A stretch of DNA of 64,000 nt from Azonexus sp. Lineage in GTDB: Bacteria > Pseudomonadota > Gammaproteobacteria > Burkholderiales > Rhodocyclaceae. Positions 10,202-19,780 of this stretch are shown piece after piece (the first letter of the stretch is position 1; each line of letters starts with the position of its first letter). The position numbers and the translations under genes are program-made. Under the pieces are notes generated by a model. The model was not told the DNA's origin. It saw nothing but the letters and a program-made list of their open reading frames with translations, and ran no database searches. The DNA lies in contig JAGOAU010000012.1 of NCBI GenBank assembly GCA_017983755.1, positions 1-64,000 on the forward strand, in the 5' to 3' direction.

Positions 10202-11044
10202 TTACGGCTTGCGGCGGCTCATGAAAGCCAGGCGTTCGAAGAGATGTACGTCCTGTTCGTTCTTGAGCAGGGCGCCGTGCAGCGGCGGGATGGCGTCCTT
10301 GGCCTCCTTGGCGCGCAGGGCTTCGGGCGGGATGTCTTCGGCCAGCAGCAGTTTGAGCCAGTCGATCAGTTCGCTGGTCGACGGCTTTTTCTTGAGGCCG
10401 GGCACCTCGCGCAGGTCAAAGAAAACTTCGAGCGCTTCCTTGAGCAGCTCGTGCTTGAGCACCGGGAAATGGACCTCGACGATGCGCTGCATGGTTTCCT
10501 TGTCCGGGAACTTGATGTAGTGGAAGAAGCAGCGGCGCAGGAAGGCGTCGGGCAGTTCCTTCTCGTTGTTCGAGGTGATGATGATCAGCGGCCGGTGCTT
10601 GGCCTTGATCGTGCGGTGCAGCTCGTAGCAATGGAATTCCATGCGGTCGAGTTCGCGTAGCAGGTCGTTGGGGAATTCGATGTCGGCCTTGTCGATCTCG
10701 TCGATCAGCACCACCGACGGTTCGTCGCACTCGAAGGCCTGCCACAGCACGCCATGCACGATGTAGTGCGAAATGTCCTCGACACGCGGGTCGCCGAGCT
10801 GCGAGTCGCGCAGGCGGGAAACCGCGTCGTATTCGTAAAGTCCCTGCTGCGCCTTGGTCGTCGATTTTATGTGCCACTGGAACAGCGGCATGTTCAGCGC
10901 CCGCGCCACTTCCTCGGCGAGCAGCGTCTTGCCGGTACCCGGCTCACCCTTGATGAGCAGCGGGCGTTGCAGGGCGACGGCGGCATTGACCGCCAGCGTC
11001 AGGTCGCGCGTCGCGACGTAGGTGTCGGTACTCTGGAATTTCAT
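10202..11044 (-). CDS. MoxR family AAA+ ATPase
   Basis: 280-residue AAA+ ATPase. Walker A is GEPGTGKTLLAEE, Walker B is VVLIDEIDKAD, and sensor 1 is IIITSNNEKELPDAFLRRC. The MoxR C-terminal helical lid follows. The ATG opening MKFQSTDTYVATRDL is preceded by non-coding sequence; an in-frame upstream extension to position 11182 is not family-like and was excluded. It is the first gene of a two-gene unit with the VWA protein and probably powers that protein's action on its client. Confidence 0.92.
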   Translation of the reverse strand: MKFQSTDTYVATRDLTLAVNAAVALQRPLLIKGEPGTGKTLLAEEVARALNMPLFQWHIKSTTKAQQGLYEYDAVSRLRDSQLGDPRVEDISHYIVHGVLWQAFECDEPSVVLIDEIDKADIEFPNDLLRELDRMEFHCYELHRTIKAKHRPLIIITSNNEKELPDAFLRRCFFHYIKFPDKETMQRIVEVHFPVLKHELLKEALEVFFDLREVPGLKKKPSTSELIDWLKLLLAEDIPPEALRAKEAKDAIPPLHGALLKNEQDVHLFERLAFMSRRKP

Positions 11045-11140
11045 GGCAGCTCGTGACCGTTGGTCGGGTTGGTGATTGCCCAAATTGTACGGGCAAACCA
11101 AACGAGCCGGGTTTGCGGTCGTAACCGTCGGGTCGGTGTT

Positions 11141-11162
11141 CGCGGGCAAAAAAATGCCCGCG
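11141..11162. other. Stem-loop in MoxR upstream region
   Basis: Perfect 8-bp inverted repeat CGCGGGCA / TGCCCGCG around a six-A loop, in the 208-bp gap between the N-acyltransferase end and the MoxR start. Neither strand has a following T-run, so it is not a clear intrinsic terminator. It may still separate the two minus-strand units. The rest of this gap shows nothing else recognisable. Confidence 0.4.
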
Positions 11163-11252
11163 CGGTGGCGGGCAAATTCCAATCCTTGGAGGAGGAAGTG
11201 GAGGAGACGTCTTCACTATGCCAAACAATATGCTGCGATGCAACAATTATTT

Positions 11253-12419
11253 TTATTGGATAATTGCTCGCTGCATTTCGAGGCGAAAGGGGAGGTGGGT
11301 CGCTGCTTCGTCGGCATAGGCGATGACGGCGAGTCGGTTGCGTTCCAGGAACTGCCCGATCAGTTGGCGCATCCGCACATCCTCGATCCAGTGGCACGAA
11401 CGCACGATGGTCGGCTCGAAGCCGCGGGCCACCTTGTGTTCGCCGCCGGCGCCCGGCTCGAATGTTTTCAGGCCTTCGCGCAGGCAGTAGGCAATACCCT
11501 GGTAGAAGCACAACTCGAAGTGCAGACTGTTGAAGTTGCCGTTGGTGCCCCAATAGCGTCCATAGAGGGTGTCGTCGCTGCGGAAACACAGCGAAATCGC
11601 GACCGGCGCGCCTTGATGGCGGGCAATGAAGACCACCATGCGCCGGCCCAGTGCGGCCGCCAGGTCGGTAAAGCAGGCGGCCGAAAAGGCGGCGTAATTG
11701 CCGTATTTGTAGAAGGTGGCGGCATATAGCTGGTAAAGCGCCGGCCATTCAGCGGGCGGGATTTCATCGCCGTGGCGGACGCCGACTGCAATCCCGCTTT
11801 CCGCAACCCGCCGGCGTTCCGCCTTGACCTTGCGCCGCTTCACGGAAGGAAAGGCCGCCAGATAGCCGTCGAAATCGCCGTAGCCATGATCGCGCCAGTG
11901 AAATTGCACATCGTGGCTGACCAGCAGGCCGTGGGCGCGCAACAAATCGACTTCGGCTACGGCGGGCAGGGCGACATGCCATGAAGAAAATCTGTCTTCG
12001 GCAACTGCTGCCTTAATCTCCTCGATCAGGCGGGCCTTGACCTGATCGCTGTCTTCCCCCGCTGCCACGAGCAATCGCGGCCCTGACACCGGCGTATGAG
12101 GCAGGCCGCTGAATAATTTCGGGTAGTAGGTCTTGCCGAGCTGCTGATAGGCGGCTGCCCAGGACCAGTCGCGAACGAAATCGCCGTGGGAATGCGCCTT
12201 GACGTAGGTCGGCAGCATGCCGACGACCCCGCCTTCGGCGTTTGTCGCGACCCGGTGCCGGGCTTGCCAGCCGGAGGCGGCTCCGGCCGTTCCATGCTGT
12301 TCCAGAAGTGCGAAAAAATCCGCGTTCTGAAAGGGATGCCCATCCGGGCAGAGGCGTTGCCAGATGCCGCGTTCGATCTGTGCGGCCGCGGCGACAGTGG
12401 CAATGGATGTGGATTGCAT
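11253..12419 (-). CDS. GNAT-fold N-acyltransferase (DUF482/COG3146)
   Basis: 388-residue cytoplasmic protein of the peptidogalycan/FemAB-like N-acyltransferase group. Recognisable segments are WQRLCPDGHPFQNADFFALLEQ at the start, SWAAAYQQLGKTYYPKL, FHWRDHGYGDFDGYLAAF, and the C-terminal FELCFYQGIAYCLREGLKTFEPGAGGEHKVARGFEP. The family is widespread in proteobacteria and its substrate is not established. It has no signal peptide and no partner gene; upstream lies the 400-bp acnB leader region on the other strand. Confidence 0.85.
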   Translation of the reverse strand: MQSTSIATVAAAAQIERGIWQRLCPDGHPFQNADFFALLEQHGTAGAASGWQARHRVATNAEGGVVGMLPTYVKAHSHGDFVRDWSWAAAYQQLGKTYYPKLFSGLPHTPVSGPRLLVAAGEDSDQVKARLIEEIKAAVAEDRFSSWHVALPAVAEVDLLRAHGLLVSHDVQFHWRDHGYGDFDGYLAAFPSVKRRKVKAERRRVAESGIAVGVRHGDEIPPAEWPALYQLYAATFYKYGNYAAFSAACFTDLAAALGRRMVVFIARHQGAPVAISLCFRSDDTLYGRYWGTNGNFNSLHFELCFYQGIAYCLREGLKTFEPGAGGEHKVARGFEPTIVRSCHWIEDVRMRQLIGQFLERNRLAVIAYADEAATHLPFRLEMQRAIIQ

Positions 12420-12821
12420 AAGGAAAGCCGGGTCGCCGAGAGAAAAGTAAGAGTGTCCTAACCCGACCTGGTTCCCGTTTATCCCGGTTTTCGAACTGGG
12501 TACTGGCTCCCGTCACGGCTGGTTAGTGCACTGCATCAAAAAATTTGTCCCCCGTTTGCCGGGGTAAGTCTGTGGATAAACACTGAACAAGCGACGCAAT
12601 GCATTGGGCCGGAAGGGATTCCGGTGTGTTGCCCAAAAATCTGGCAGGCTGCCGGTGGTGCGTGGTGCATCGCGTCAGGTCTGGCATCGCAGTGTTCTAA
12701 CATATAAAATATATAAGACTTGCGAGCCGGCCTCGGGGTGCTAAAAGCCGAACCATTCGGCCGCCGCCATTGTCGTAAAATATCCGTTTCCCAGAGCAAC
12801 CCTTTACGAAAGGAAGTCGCC
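12420..12821. promoter_or_regulatory. acnB upstream region with AT-rich tract and partial GntR-like half-site
   Basis: About 400 bp without a convincing gene, between two divergent genes. The only striking feature is an AT-rich stretch at 12702-12719 ending in TATATAAGAC. It matches one half of the 16-bp palindrome found between mdh and its divergent GntR gene; the other half is degraded (11 of 16 positions match overall). This may be the acnB promoter and a weak operator for the same regulator. No good -35 box was seen at standard spacing. The other 280 bp show nothing I can interpret. Confidence 0.35.
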
Positions 12822-15410
12822 GTGCTTGAAGCCTATCGCGCCCACGTAGCAGAGCGTGCAGCCCTCGGTATCCCGCCGCTGCCCCTGTCCAAGCAACAGA
12901 CCACCGAACTGGTCGCCCTGCTGAAGAATCCGCCCGCTGGCGAAGAAGCAGCCCTGGTCGAACTGATTACCTACCGCGTGCCGGCCGGTGTCGATGATGC
13001 CGCCAAGGTCAAGGCCGAGTTCCTGGCCAAGGTCGCCAAGGGCGATGAGGCCTGTGCGCTGATTTCCAAGGAAAAAGCCACCGAACTGCTCGGCACCATG
13101 CTCGGCGGTTACAACGTCAAGCCGCTGATCGACCTGCTGGCTTGCGGCACCTGCGGCGTTGTCGCCGCCGAAGGCCTGAAGAAGACCCTGCTGGTTTTCG
13201 ACTTCTTCCACGATGTTGCCGAACTGGCCAAGGGCGGCAATGCCAACGCCAAGGCCGTCATGCAATCCTGGGCTGACGGCGAGTGGTTCACCTCCCGCCC
13301 GGCTGTCCCGGCTTCGCAAAAGCTGACCGTCTTCAAGGTGACCGGCGAAACCAATACCGACGACCTGTCGCCGGCGCCGGATGCCTGGTCGCGCCCTGAC
13401 ATCCCGCTGCACGCCCTGGCCATGCTGAAGAACCCGCGTCCGGGTATCGAAGCCGACGAGCCGGGCTCGCGCGGCCCGATCAAGCAACTGGAAAAACTGG
13501 CTGCCAAGGGCAACCTGATCGCCTACGTCGGTGACGTGGTCGGTACCGGTTCTTCCCGCAAGTCCGCCACCAACTCGGTGCTGTGGTTCACCGGCGAAGA
13601 CATCCCCTTCGTGCCGAACAAGCGTTTCGGCGGCGTCTGCCTCGGTTCCAAGATCGCTCCGATCTTCTTCAACACCATGGAAGATGCCGGCGCCCTGCCG
13701 ATCGAAATCGCTGCTGACCAGATGGACATGGGCGATGAAATCGAACTGACCGTCGATCAAGCCACCGGCAAGGTTGTTGCCACCAAGAACGGCGCCACCA
13801 TTGCCGAATCCCAGCTCAAGACCCTGGTCATCCTCGACGAAGTCCGCGCTGGCGGCCGTATCCCCCTGATCATCGGCCGCGGCCTGACCACCAAGGCCCG
13901 CGAATTCCTCGGCCTGCCGCAATCGACCCTGTTCCGCCTGCCGCAGAACCCGGCCGACGACGGCAAGGGTTACTCGCTGGCCCAGAAGATGGTCGGCAAG
14001 GCCTGCGGCGTGACCGGCATCCTGCCCGGCACCTACTGCGAGCCGAAGATGACCACCGTTGGTTCGCAAGACACCACCGGCCCGATGACCCGCGACGAAC
14101 TCAAGGACCTGGCCTGCCTCGGCTTCTCCGCCGACCTCGTCATGCAGTCCTTCTGCCACACCGCCGCCTATCCGAAGCTGGTCGACGTGCGCATGCACCG
14201 CGAACTGCCGTCCTTCATCTCGACCCGCGGCGGCGTTGCGCTGCGTCCGGGCGACGGCGTCATCCACTCCTGGCTGAACCGCCTGCTGCTGCCGGATACC
14301 GTCGGTACCGGTGGCGACTCGCACACCCGCTTCCCGATCGGCATCTCCTTCCCGGCCGGTTCCGGTCTGGTCGCCTTCGCTGCCGCCACTGGCGTCATGC
14401 CGCTGGACATGCCGGAATCGGTGCTCGTCCGCTTCAAGGGCAAGATGCAGGATGGCATCACGCTGCGCGACTTGGTCAATGCCATTCCGTACTACGCGAT
14501 CAAGGCCGGTCTCCTGACCGTCGAGAAGAAGGGCAAGAAGAACGTCTTCTCCGGTCGCATCCTGGAAATCGAAGGCCTGCCGGATCTCAAGGTCGAACAG
14601 GCTTTCGAACTGTCCGACGCCGCCGCCGAGCGTTCCGCCGCCGCCTGTTCGGTCGCCCTGAACAAGGCGCCGATCGTCGAGTACATGCGTTCCAACATCA
14701 CGCTGATGAAGTGGATGATCGCCGAAGGCTATCAGGATGCCCGCACCCTGAAGCGCCGCATCAACGCCATGGAAGACTGGATCGCCAACGGTACGCTGCT
14801 CCAGGCCGATGCCAATGCCCAGTACGCTGCAGTCATCGAAATCGACCTGGCCGAAGTCAAGGAACCGATCCTGGCCTGCCCGAACGATCCGGACGACGTC
14901 AAGCTTCTGTCGGAAGTCGCTGGCGACAAGATCGACGAAGTCTTCATCGGCTCCTGCATGACCAACATCGGCCACTTCCGTGCCGCCGGCAAGGTGCTCG
15001 AAGGCAAGTCGGACATCCCGACCCGCCTGTGGATCGCCCCGCCGACCAAGATGGACGCGCTGATCCTGACCGAAGAAGGCTACTACGGCGTTCTCGGCAA
15101 GTCCGGCGCCCGCATGGAAATGCCGGGCTGCTCGCTGTGCATGGGCAACCAGGCGCAGATCCGCAAGGGCTCGACCGCGATCTCCACCTCCACCCGCAAC
15201 TTCCCGAACCGTCTCGGTATTGACACCCGCGTCTACCTCGGATCCGCCGAACTCGCCGCGATGTGTGCGCTGGCCGGCCGCATCGTGACGGTGCCGGAGT
15301 ACATGGAGCAGATCAAGCTGGTCAACGCCAAGGCGGCTGACGTCTATCGCTACATGAACTTCGACCAGATTCCGGAGTTCGTCGAGCAGGCCGCGACCGT
15401 CGAGATGTAA
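12822..15410 (+). CDS. acnB: Bifunctional aconitate hydratase 2 / 2-methylisocitrate dehydratase
   Basis: 862-residue AcnB, which interconverts citrate and isocitrate via cis-aconitate. Domain order is the AcnB one: HEAT-like N-terminus ([21 protein letters not shown]), then the swivel domain, then the three cluster-bearing domains. Cluster ligands are visible in [10 protein letters not shown] and [11 protein letters not shown]. Length equals that of E. coli AcnB (865). The start is GTG, 7-8 bp after AAAGGAAG; longer in-frame extensions run into the promoter region. It stands alone and ends in a strong terminator. A degraded copy of its last codons and downstream sequence is found about 9 kb away after hsdR. 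Confidence 0.97.
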   Translation: MLEAYRAHVAERAALGIPPLPLSKQQTTELVALLKNPPAGEEAALVELITYRVPAGVDDAAKVKAEFLAKVAKGDEACALISKEKATELLGTMLGGYNVKPLIDLLACGTCGVVAAEGLKKTLLVFDFFHDVAELAKGGNANAKAVMQSWADGEWFTSRPAVPASQKLTVFKVTGETNTDDLSPAPDAWSRPDIPLHALAMLKNPRPGIEADEPGSRGPIKQLEKLAAKGNLIAYVGDVVGTGSSRKSATNSVLWFTGEDIPFVPNKRFGGVCLGSKIAPIFFNTMEDAGALPIEIAADQMDMGDEIELTVDQATGKVVATKNGATIAESQLKTLVILDEVRAGGRIPLIIGRGLTTKAREFLGLPQSTLFRLPQNPADDGKGYSLAQKMVGKACGVTGILPGTYCEPKMTTVGSQDTTGPMTRDELKDLACLGFSADLVMQSFCHTAAYPKLVDVRMHRELPSFISTRGGVALRPGDGVIHSWLNRLLLPDTVGTGGDSHTRFPIGISFPAGSGLVAFAAATGVMPLDMPESVLVRFKGKMQDGITLRDLVNAIPYYAIKAGLLTVEKKGKKNVFSGRILEIEGLPDLKVEQAFELSDAAAERSAAACSVALNKAPIVEYMRSNITLMKWMIAEGYQDARTLKRRINAMEDWIANGTLLQADANAQYAAVIEIDLAEVKEPILACPNDPDDVKLLSEVAGDKIDEVFIGSCMTNIGHFRAAGKVLEGKSDIPTRLWIAPPTKMDALILTEEGYYGVLGKSGARMEMPGCSLCMGNQAQIRKGSTAISTSTRNFPNRLGIDTRVYLGSAELAAMCALAGRIVTVPEYMEQIKLVNAKAADVYRYMNFDQIPEFVEQAATVEM

Positions 15411-15451
15411 TTCGCGAAAATCGGCGCTTTTAAAGCGTCGACCGCAACAAG

Positions 15452-15482
15452 GCCCTCGCCGGGAAACCGGCGGGGGCTTTTT
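15452..15482 (+). terminator. Intrinsic terminator of acnB
   Basis: Stem GCCCTCGCCGG / CCGGCGGGGGC (11 pairs, one G-T) with a GAAA tetraloop, followed by a run of Ts. It lies about 40 bp after the acnB stop. The segment just upstream contains GTCGACCGCAACA (15437-15449), which recurs elsewhere in the window. Confidence 0.9.
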
Positions 15483-15537
15483 ACATGGGACTCGCGGTAT
15501 CCATCATGCCATCCGGTTTTTGCTTGCATCGCATGTG

Positions 15538-15543
15538 TAAAAT
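15538..15543 (+). promoter_or_regulatory. Possible -10 element of the hsdM promoter
   Basis: TAAAAT within an AT-richer stretch about 67 bp before the hsdM start, in the 127-bp gap after the acnB terminator. A TTGCTT upstream is only 12 bp away, too close for a normal -35 box, so the call is weak. Confidence 0.25.
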
Positions 15544-15609
15544 GTTTGCTTTCGCGGTCTGCAATGCCGCCAGCAACGACCGCTCGCCAGTCAGGGAAAC
15601 CAACGAAAC

Positions 15610-17256
15610 ATGAACAACGCCGGGCAACAATATCTGAACGATCTCGACAAACGCCTGTGGTCCGCCGCCGACCGTCTGCGCGCCAACGTCAACCCCGGCG
15701 ACTACATGCATGTGGTGCTTGGTCTGGTCTTCCTGAAATACATTTCCGACGCCTTCAAGGAACGTCGTGACGAGCTGAAAAAAGCCTTCCACGACCCGGC
15801 CAACGACTATTACCTTGGTGACGAGTCCGGCAATGTCGATGCCGAAATGATCGAGCAGGAACTCGAAGCCCGCGACTACTACACCGAAAAGAATGTTTTC
15901 TGGGTGCCAGCGCTGGCCCGTTGGGACTTCATCAAGGATAACGCCAAGGTTGCTGCCGGCACCAAGCTCGACGTCAAAAACGGCAAGGTCTACCAATACG
16001 AATTCAAGGGGATTGGCCGCCTGCTCGACGACGCCCTCGAAGCCGTCGAGAAGGAAAACCCACGGCTCAAGAACGTCCTCGACAAGGACTACGCCCGCAA
16101 GCGGGTGGATGAGGCGCTGCCCGGCCTGATCGACCTGCTGTCCACCGTGCCCTTCCAGCACGAATCGCTCAAGGCCAAGGACATCCTCGGTCACGTCTAC
16201 GAATACTTTCTCGGCGAATTCTCGATTGCCGCCGGCAAGCGCGGCGGCGAGTTCTACACGCCCAAGAGCATCGTCAGCCTCATTGTCGAAATGCTCGAAC
16301 CCTTCCAGGGCCGGGTCTATGACCCCTGCTGCGGCTCCGGCGGCTTCTTCGTGCAGAGCGAGCGCTTTGTCGAAGAGCACGGCGGGCGCATCGGCCAGCT
16401 CTCGGTCTATGGGCAGGAAGCCAACCCCACCACCTGGCGCCTGGCCTCGATGAACATGGCCATCCGGGGCATGGATTTCGACTTCGGCAAGGAGCCAGCC
16501 AGCACCTACACCCGCCCGCAGCACCCGGACCTGCGCGCCGACTACATCATGGCCAACCCGCCCTTCAACATGAAGGACTGGAACGAAGGCGTCAAAGACG
16601 ACGACGTGCGCTGGAAATATGGTGTGCCGCCGGCCGGCAACGCCAATTTCGCGTGGATGCAGCACATGATCCACCACCTGGCGCCCAACGGCAGCATGGC
16701 GCTGCTGCTCGCCAACGGCTCGATGAGTAGCAACACCAACAACGAAGGCGAAATCCGCAAGGCGCTGATTGAGGCCGACCTCGTCGAATGCATGGTCGCC
16801 TTGCCCGGTCAACTGTTCACCAATACCCAAATCCCCGCCTGCATCTGGTTCCTCACCCGCAACAAGGGGGAAAGGAACGGTGCGCGCAATCGCCAGGGCG
16901 AAACCCTGTTCATCGACGCCCGCAACCTCGGCTACATGAAGGACCGCGTGCTGCGCGACTTCAAACCGGAAGACATCGCCAAGGTGGCCGATACCTTCCA
17001 CGCCTGGAAGAAAGGCAGCCGGGAGGTGACCGAACCCGGCTTCTGCAAGGCCGCCACCCTCGCAGACATCCGCAAGCACGACTACGTCCTCACCCCCGGC
17101 CGTTACGTCGGCGCCGCCGCGCAGGAAGAAGACAGCGAACCCTTCGAAGAAAAGATGGCCCGCCTGACCGCCACCCTGCGCGACCAGTTTGCCGAAAGCG
17201 CCCGGCTGGAAGCGGCTATCCGCAAGAACCTGGCCGGGCTGGGCTATGAAATCTGA
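15610..17256 (+). CDS. hsdM: Type I restriction-modification system methyltransferase subunit HsdM
   Basis: 548-residue adenine-N6 methyltransferase subunit. An N-terminal helical HsdM_N domain (WSAADRLRANVNPGDYMHVV) is followed by the catalytic domain, with SAM motif DPCCGSGGFF near residue 238 and the NPPF catalytic motif near 317. It methylates the recognition site as part of M2S1 and R2M2S1 complexes. It is the first gene of the island; hsdS and hsdR follow, with accessory genes between. Codon use and GC content resemble the host genes. Confidence 0.95.
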   Translation: MNNAGQQYLNDLDKRLWSAADRLRANVNPGDYMHVVLGLVFLKYISDAFKERRDELKKAFHDPANDYYLGDESGNVDAEMIEQELEARDYYTEKNVFWVPALARWDFIKDNAKVAAGTKLDVKNGKVYQYEFKGIGRLLDDALEAVEKENPRLKNVLDKDYARKRVDEALPGLIDLLSTVPFQHESLKAKDILGHVYEYFLGEFSIAAGKRGGEFYTPKSIVSLIVEMLEPFQGRVYDPCCGSGGFFVQSERFVEEHGGRIGQLSVYGQEANPTTWRLASMNMAIRGMDFDFGKEPASTYTRPQHPDLRADYIMANPPFNMKDWNEGVKDDDVRWKYGVPPAGNANFAWMQHMIHHLAPNGSMALLLANGSMSSNTNNEGEIRKALIEADLVECMVALPGQLFTNTQIPACIWFLTRNKGERNGARNRQGETLFIDARNLGYMKDRVLRDFKPEDIAKVADTFHAWKKGSREVTEPGFCKAATLADIRKHDYVLTPGRYVGAAAQEEDSEPFEEKMARLTATLRDQFAESARLEAAIRKNLAGLGYEI

Positions 17257-17267
17257 ACCCGTGATCA

Positions 17268-17286
17268 GTGCAGCAGTCTGCTGCAC
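17268..17286. repeat. 19-bp palindrome between hsdM and the DUF1016 gene
   Basis: GTGCAGCAG T CTGCTGCAC, with perfect 9-bp arms, 12 bp after the hsdM stop and 22 bp before the DUF1016 start. It is not followed by Ts. Two further 19-bp palindromes with GTGC...GCAC ends lie inside the next gene. It could be an operator or an RNA processing hairpin. Confidence 0.7.
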
Positions 17287-17307
17287 AACTTCCGGCGGAA
17301 GCGTCGT

Positions 17308-18435
17308 GTGAGCACCGATACCCTGGATTTTCCGGGCCTCGTCGCCGCCATACGCCAGGCGAATGATGCCCTGGCCGAGCAGGCCAGCCGCGCGGTCAAT
17401 GTAAGCCTGACCCTGCGCAACTGGTTCATCGGCTACTACATTGCCGAATTCGAGCTACAGGGCGCCGACAGGGCCAACTACGGTGACAGACTGCTCGTCG
17501 AACTTGCCCGAGCCTTGAGTAGTCAGGCCGTCAGCAACTGCGGTCGGCGCCAGCTCTACGCCTACCTGGCCTTCTACCGCGCCTATCCCCAGATAGTGCG
17601 GACGGCGTCCGCACTCTCCGCACCGATACTGGCTCGTCCCCGGCTCGAAGAAAAAGTGCGGACGCTGTCCGCACAATCTCCGGTCGTCCCGGCAACCGAT
17701 CCGGAGACGCTCATCGGCCGTCTTTCCTACAGTCACTTCGAGCAGCTGGTGGAGCTCGCCGATCCGCTCCAGCGTGCCTTCTACGAAACCGAAGCCCTGT
17801 TCGGCAACTGGTCCGTGCGCGAACTCAAGCGCCAGATCGCCAGCCAGTATTTTGCGCGTAGCGGCCTGTCCACCGACAAAGCCAAGCTGGCCAAGCTGGC
17901 CCAGACCGGCGCCGAACCGACCAGCCGCCGCGACCTCATCCGCGACCCCTACGTCTTCGAGTTCCTCGGCCTGCAGCCGCGCGAAGTGATGAGCGAAGGC
18001 CAGCTCGAAGACGCGCTGCTCGACAAGCTGCAGGACTTCCTGCTCGAACTCGGCCACGGCTTCTGCTTCGAAGCCCGGCAAAAACGCCTGCTGATCGGCG
18101 GTGAACACTTCTTCGTCGATCTCGTCTTCTACCACCGCATCCTCAAGTGCCACGTGCTGATCGAACTGAAAAACGACGCCTTCAAACACGAACACCTCGG
18201 CCAGCTCAACAGCTACGTCGGCTACTACCAGAAAAATGAAATGGCCGAAGGCGACCAACCGCCGGTCGGCATCCTGCTATGCACGCGCAAGAACGAGGAA
18301 CTGGTCGAATACGCCCTCGCCGGCATGAGCAACCAGCTATTCGTTTCGCGCTACCAGGTGCAACTGCCGGGCAAGGACGAGATCACGGCTTTCCTGCACA
18401 AGGCGGTGGAGGAGTTGGGGGGCGGGGATGAGTGA
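17308..18435 (+). CDS. DUF1016 (YhcG-type) PD-(D/E)XK nuclease domain protein
   Basis: 375-residue protein of the YhcG/DUF1016 group. The N-terminal helical domain holds LTLRNWFIGYYIAEFELQG. The C-terminal nuclease core reads FFVDLVFYHRILKCHVLIELK, with the Asp and the ExK of a PD-(D/E)XK site. The group often sits in type I R-M loci; its role is not settled. The start is GTG (MSTDTLDFPG), since no ATG fits. The last 8 bp overlap hsdS. Residues around 96-125 are an insertion encoded by two palindromic DNA repeats and read VRTASALS and VRTLSAQS. Confidence 0.9.
   Translation: MSTDTLDFPGLVAAIRQANDALAEQASRAVNVSLTLRNWFIGYYIAEFELQGADRANYGDRLLVELARALSSQAVSNCGRRQLYAYLAFYRAYPQIVRTASALSAPILARPRLEEKVRTLSAQSPVVPATDPETLIGRLSYSHFEQLVELADPLQRAFYETEALFGNWSVRELKRQIASQYFARSGLSTDKAKLAKLAQTGAEPTSRRDLIRDPYVFEFLGLQPREVMSEGQLEDALLDKLQDFLLELGHGFCFEARQKRLLIGGEHFFVDLVFYHRILKCHVLIELKNDAFKHEHLGQLNSYVGYYQKNEMAEGDQPPVGILLCTRKNEELVEYALAGMSNQLFVSRYQVQLPGKDEITAFLHKAVEELGGGDE
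17595..17615. repeat. Intragenic palindrome 1 in DUF1016 gene
   Basis: AGTGCGGAC GGC GTCCGCACT, perfect 9-bp arms with a 3-nt loop, inside the reading frame (VRTASAL). Its core is nearly identical to the palindrome 60 bp downstream. Confidence 0.8.
17656..17674. repeat. Intragenic palindrome 2 in DUF1016 gene
   Basis: GTGCGGAC GCT GTCCGCAC, perfect 8-bp arms with a 3-nt loop, in the same reading frame as palindrome 1 and in the same orientation. It encodes VRTLSA. Confidence 0.8.
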
Positions 18436-19780
18436 GAAGATGCAAATGTCTTCATTTCGAGGTTTGCTTATTGAGACTCGGGATGGCGACTGGGGAAAGG
18501 CCGAGCCAAGCGAAGGTTTAGCGCCCTATCGGGTGATTCGCGGGGGCGATTTTGAGTCCGTCCGTCTCGGTGATGTGTCGCGAGTACCGCTGTGCTACCT
18601 CGATCCAAAGAGCGCTTCGAGACGCACTCTTAGAGACCAGGATATTTTGATCGAAACCGCTGGCGGGACGAAAGAAAAGCCAACTGGACGCTCGTTGCTG
18701 GTTACGAAACGAATACTCGACCGATTTGATCACCCTGCGACCTGCGCGAGTTTCGCTAGATTTCTGCGAGTTGACCCAGCTAAGGCAGTTCCTGGTTATG
18801 TATATTGGTTTCTGCAAGGTCTATATCAAGCAGGAGAGATGTGGCAACACCAAGTACAACATACGGGTGTCGCGCGCTTTCAATTTACAAAGTTTGCTGA
18901 TTCAGTTTCCGTTCCTCTCCCTAATACCAACGTTCAGCACGTTATCGCCCACATCCTCGGCACACTCGACGACAAGATCGAACTGAACCGCCGCACCAAT
19001 GAAACCCTGGAAGCCATGGCGCGGGCGATCTTCAAATCCTGGTTCGTCGACTTCGACCCCGTCCGCGCCAAAGCCAGCGGCGAGCCCCCCGAATCCATCT
19101 GCCGCCGCCTGGGGCTCTCGCCTGATGTGCTCGCGCTGTTCCCTGATAGCTTTCAGGATTCGGAGCTTGGGGAGATTCCGTCCGGATGGGAGATAAAAGG
19201 TTTGGATGGAATCGCGAGCTATCTGAATGGCCTTGCATTGCAGAAATTTCCGGCTGACGATGATGGGGCGTGGCTACCGGTCATCAAGATTGCGCAACTT
19301 CGAGCGGGGCACACAAAGACAGCTGATCGTGCAAGCGAAGCCATACCAAAAGACTACGTAATTCAAAATGGCGATGTGTTGTTTTCATGGTCAGGTAGTC
19401 TTGAGGTTGAGATTTGGTGCGGCGGTGAAGGTGCTTTGAATCAGCACTTGTTCAAGGTGACATCGCAGCAATTCCCAAAATGGTTTTACTACCTCTGGAC
19501 TAAAAATCACCTCGAAAGCTTCCGATTGATTGCTGCCAACAAGGCAACGACCATGGGACATATACAGCGCAAGCATTTAAGCGAGGCAAAGGTCGTTGTT
19601 CCTGCTTTGCTGTTGATCGAATCCATGAGTTCCATCTTGGCTCCGATTATTGACCAATTCATAAGCAACAAGCTCGAATCATCCATGCTGGCAAAGACGC
19701 GAGATACATTGCTGCCGAAGCTGCTTTCCGGCGAATTGCCATCAATGACGCTCAAATCTGTTATGGAGGCCATCGCATGA
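18428..19780 (+). CDS. hsdS: Type I restriction-modification specificity subunit HsdS
   Basis: 450-residue DNA-recognition subunit. It contains two target-recognition domains (about residues 1-170 and 250-400), each followed by a conserved helical spacer: HVIAHILGTLDDKIELNRRTNETLEAMARAIFKSWFVDFDPV in the centre and SKLESSMLAKTRDTLLPKLLSG at the end. The recognition-domain DNA is clearly more AT-rich than the spacers, as is usual for HsdS, where recognition domains are exchanged. It overlaps the DUF1016 gene by 8 bp and the DUF3800 gene by 4 bp. The target sequence cannot be predicted from the protein alone. Confidence 0.95.
   Translation: MSEKMQMSSFRGLLIETRDGDWGKAEPSEGLAPYRVIRGGDFESVRLGDVSRVPLCYLDPKSASRRTLRDQDILIETAGGTKEKPTGRSLLVTKRILDRFDHPATCASFARFLRVDPAKAVPGYVYWFLQGLYQAGEMWQHQVQHTGVARFQFTKFADSVSVPLPNTNVQHVIAHILGTLDDKIELNRRTNETLEAMARAIFKSWFVDFDPVRAKASGEPPESICRRLGLSPDVLALFPDSFQDSELGEIPSGWEIKGLDGIASYLNGLALQKFPADDDGAWLPVIKIAQLRAGHTKTADRASEAIPKDYVIQNGDVLFSWSGSLEVEIWCGGEGALNQHLFKVTSQQFPKWFYYLWTKNHLESFRLIAANKATTMGHIQRKHLSEAKVVVPALLLIESMSSILAPIIDQFISNKLESSMLAKTRDTLLPKLLSGELPSMTLKSVMEAIA

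Noticed and set aside
12804-14975. Long open frame of 723 codons on the minus strand opposite acnB
   Set aside because: Antisense shadow caused by GC-rich codon use; no recognisable domain, and acnB is certain.
18450-19620. AT-rich parts of hsdS as sign of an inserted element
   Set aside because: They coincide with the two target-recognition domains, which normally differ in composition; the frame is intact.
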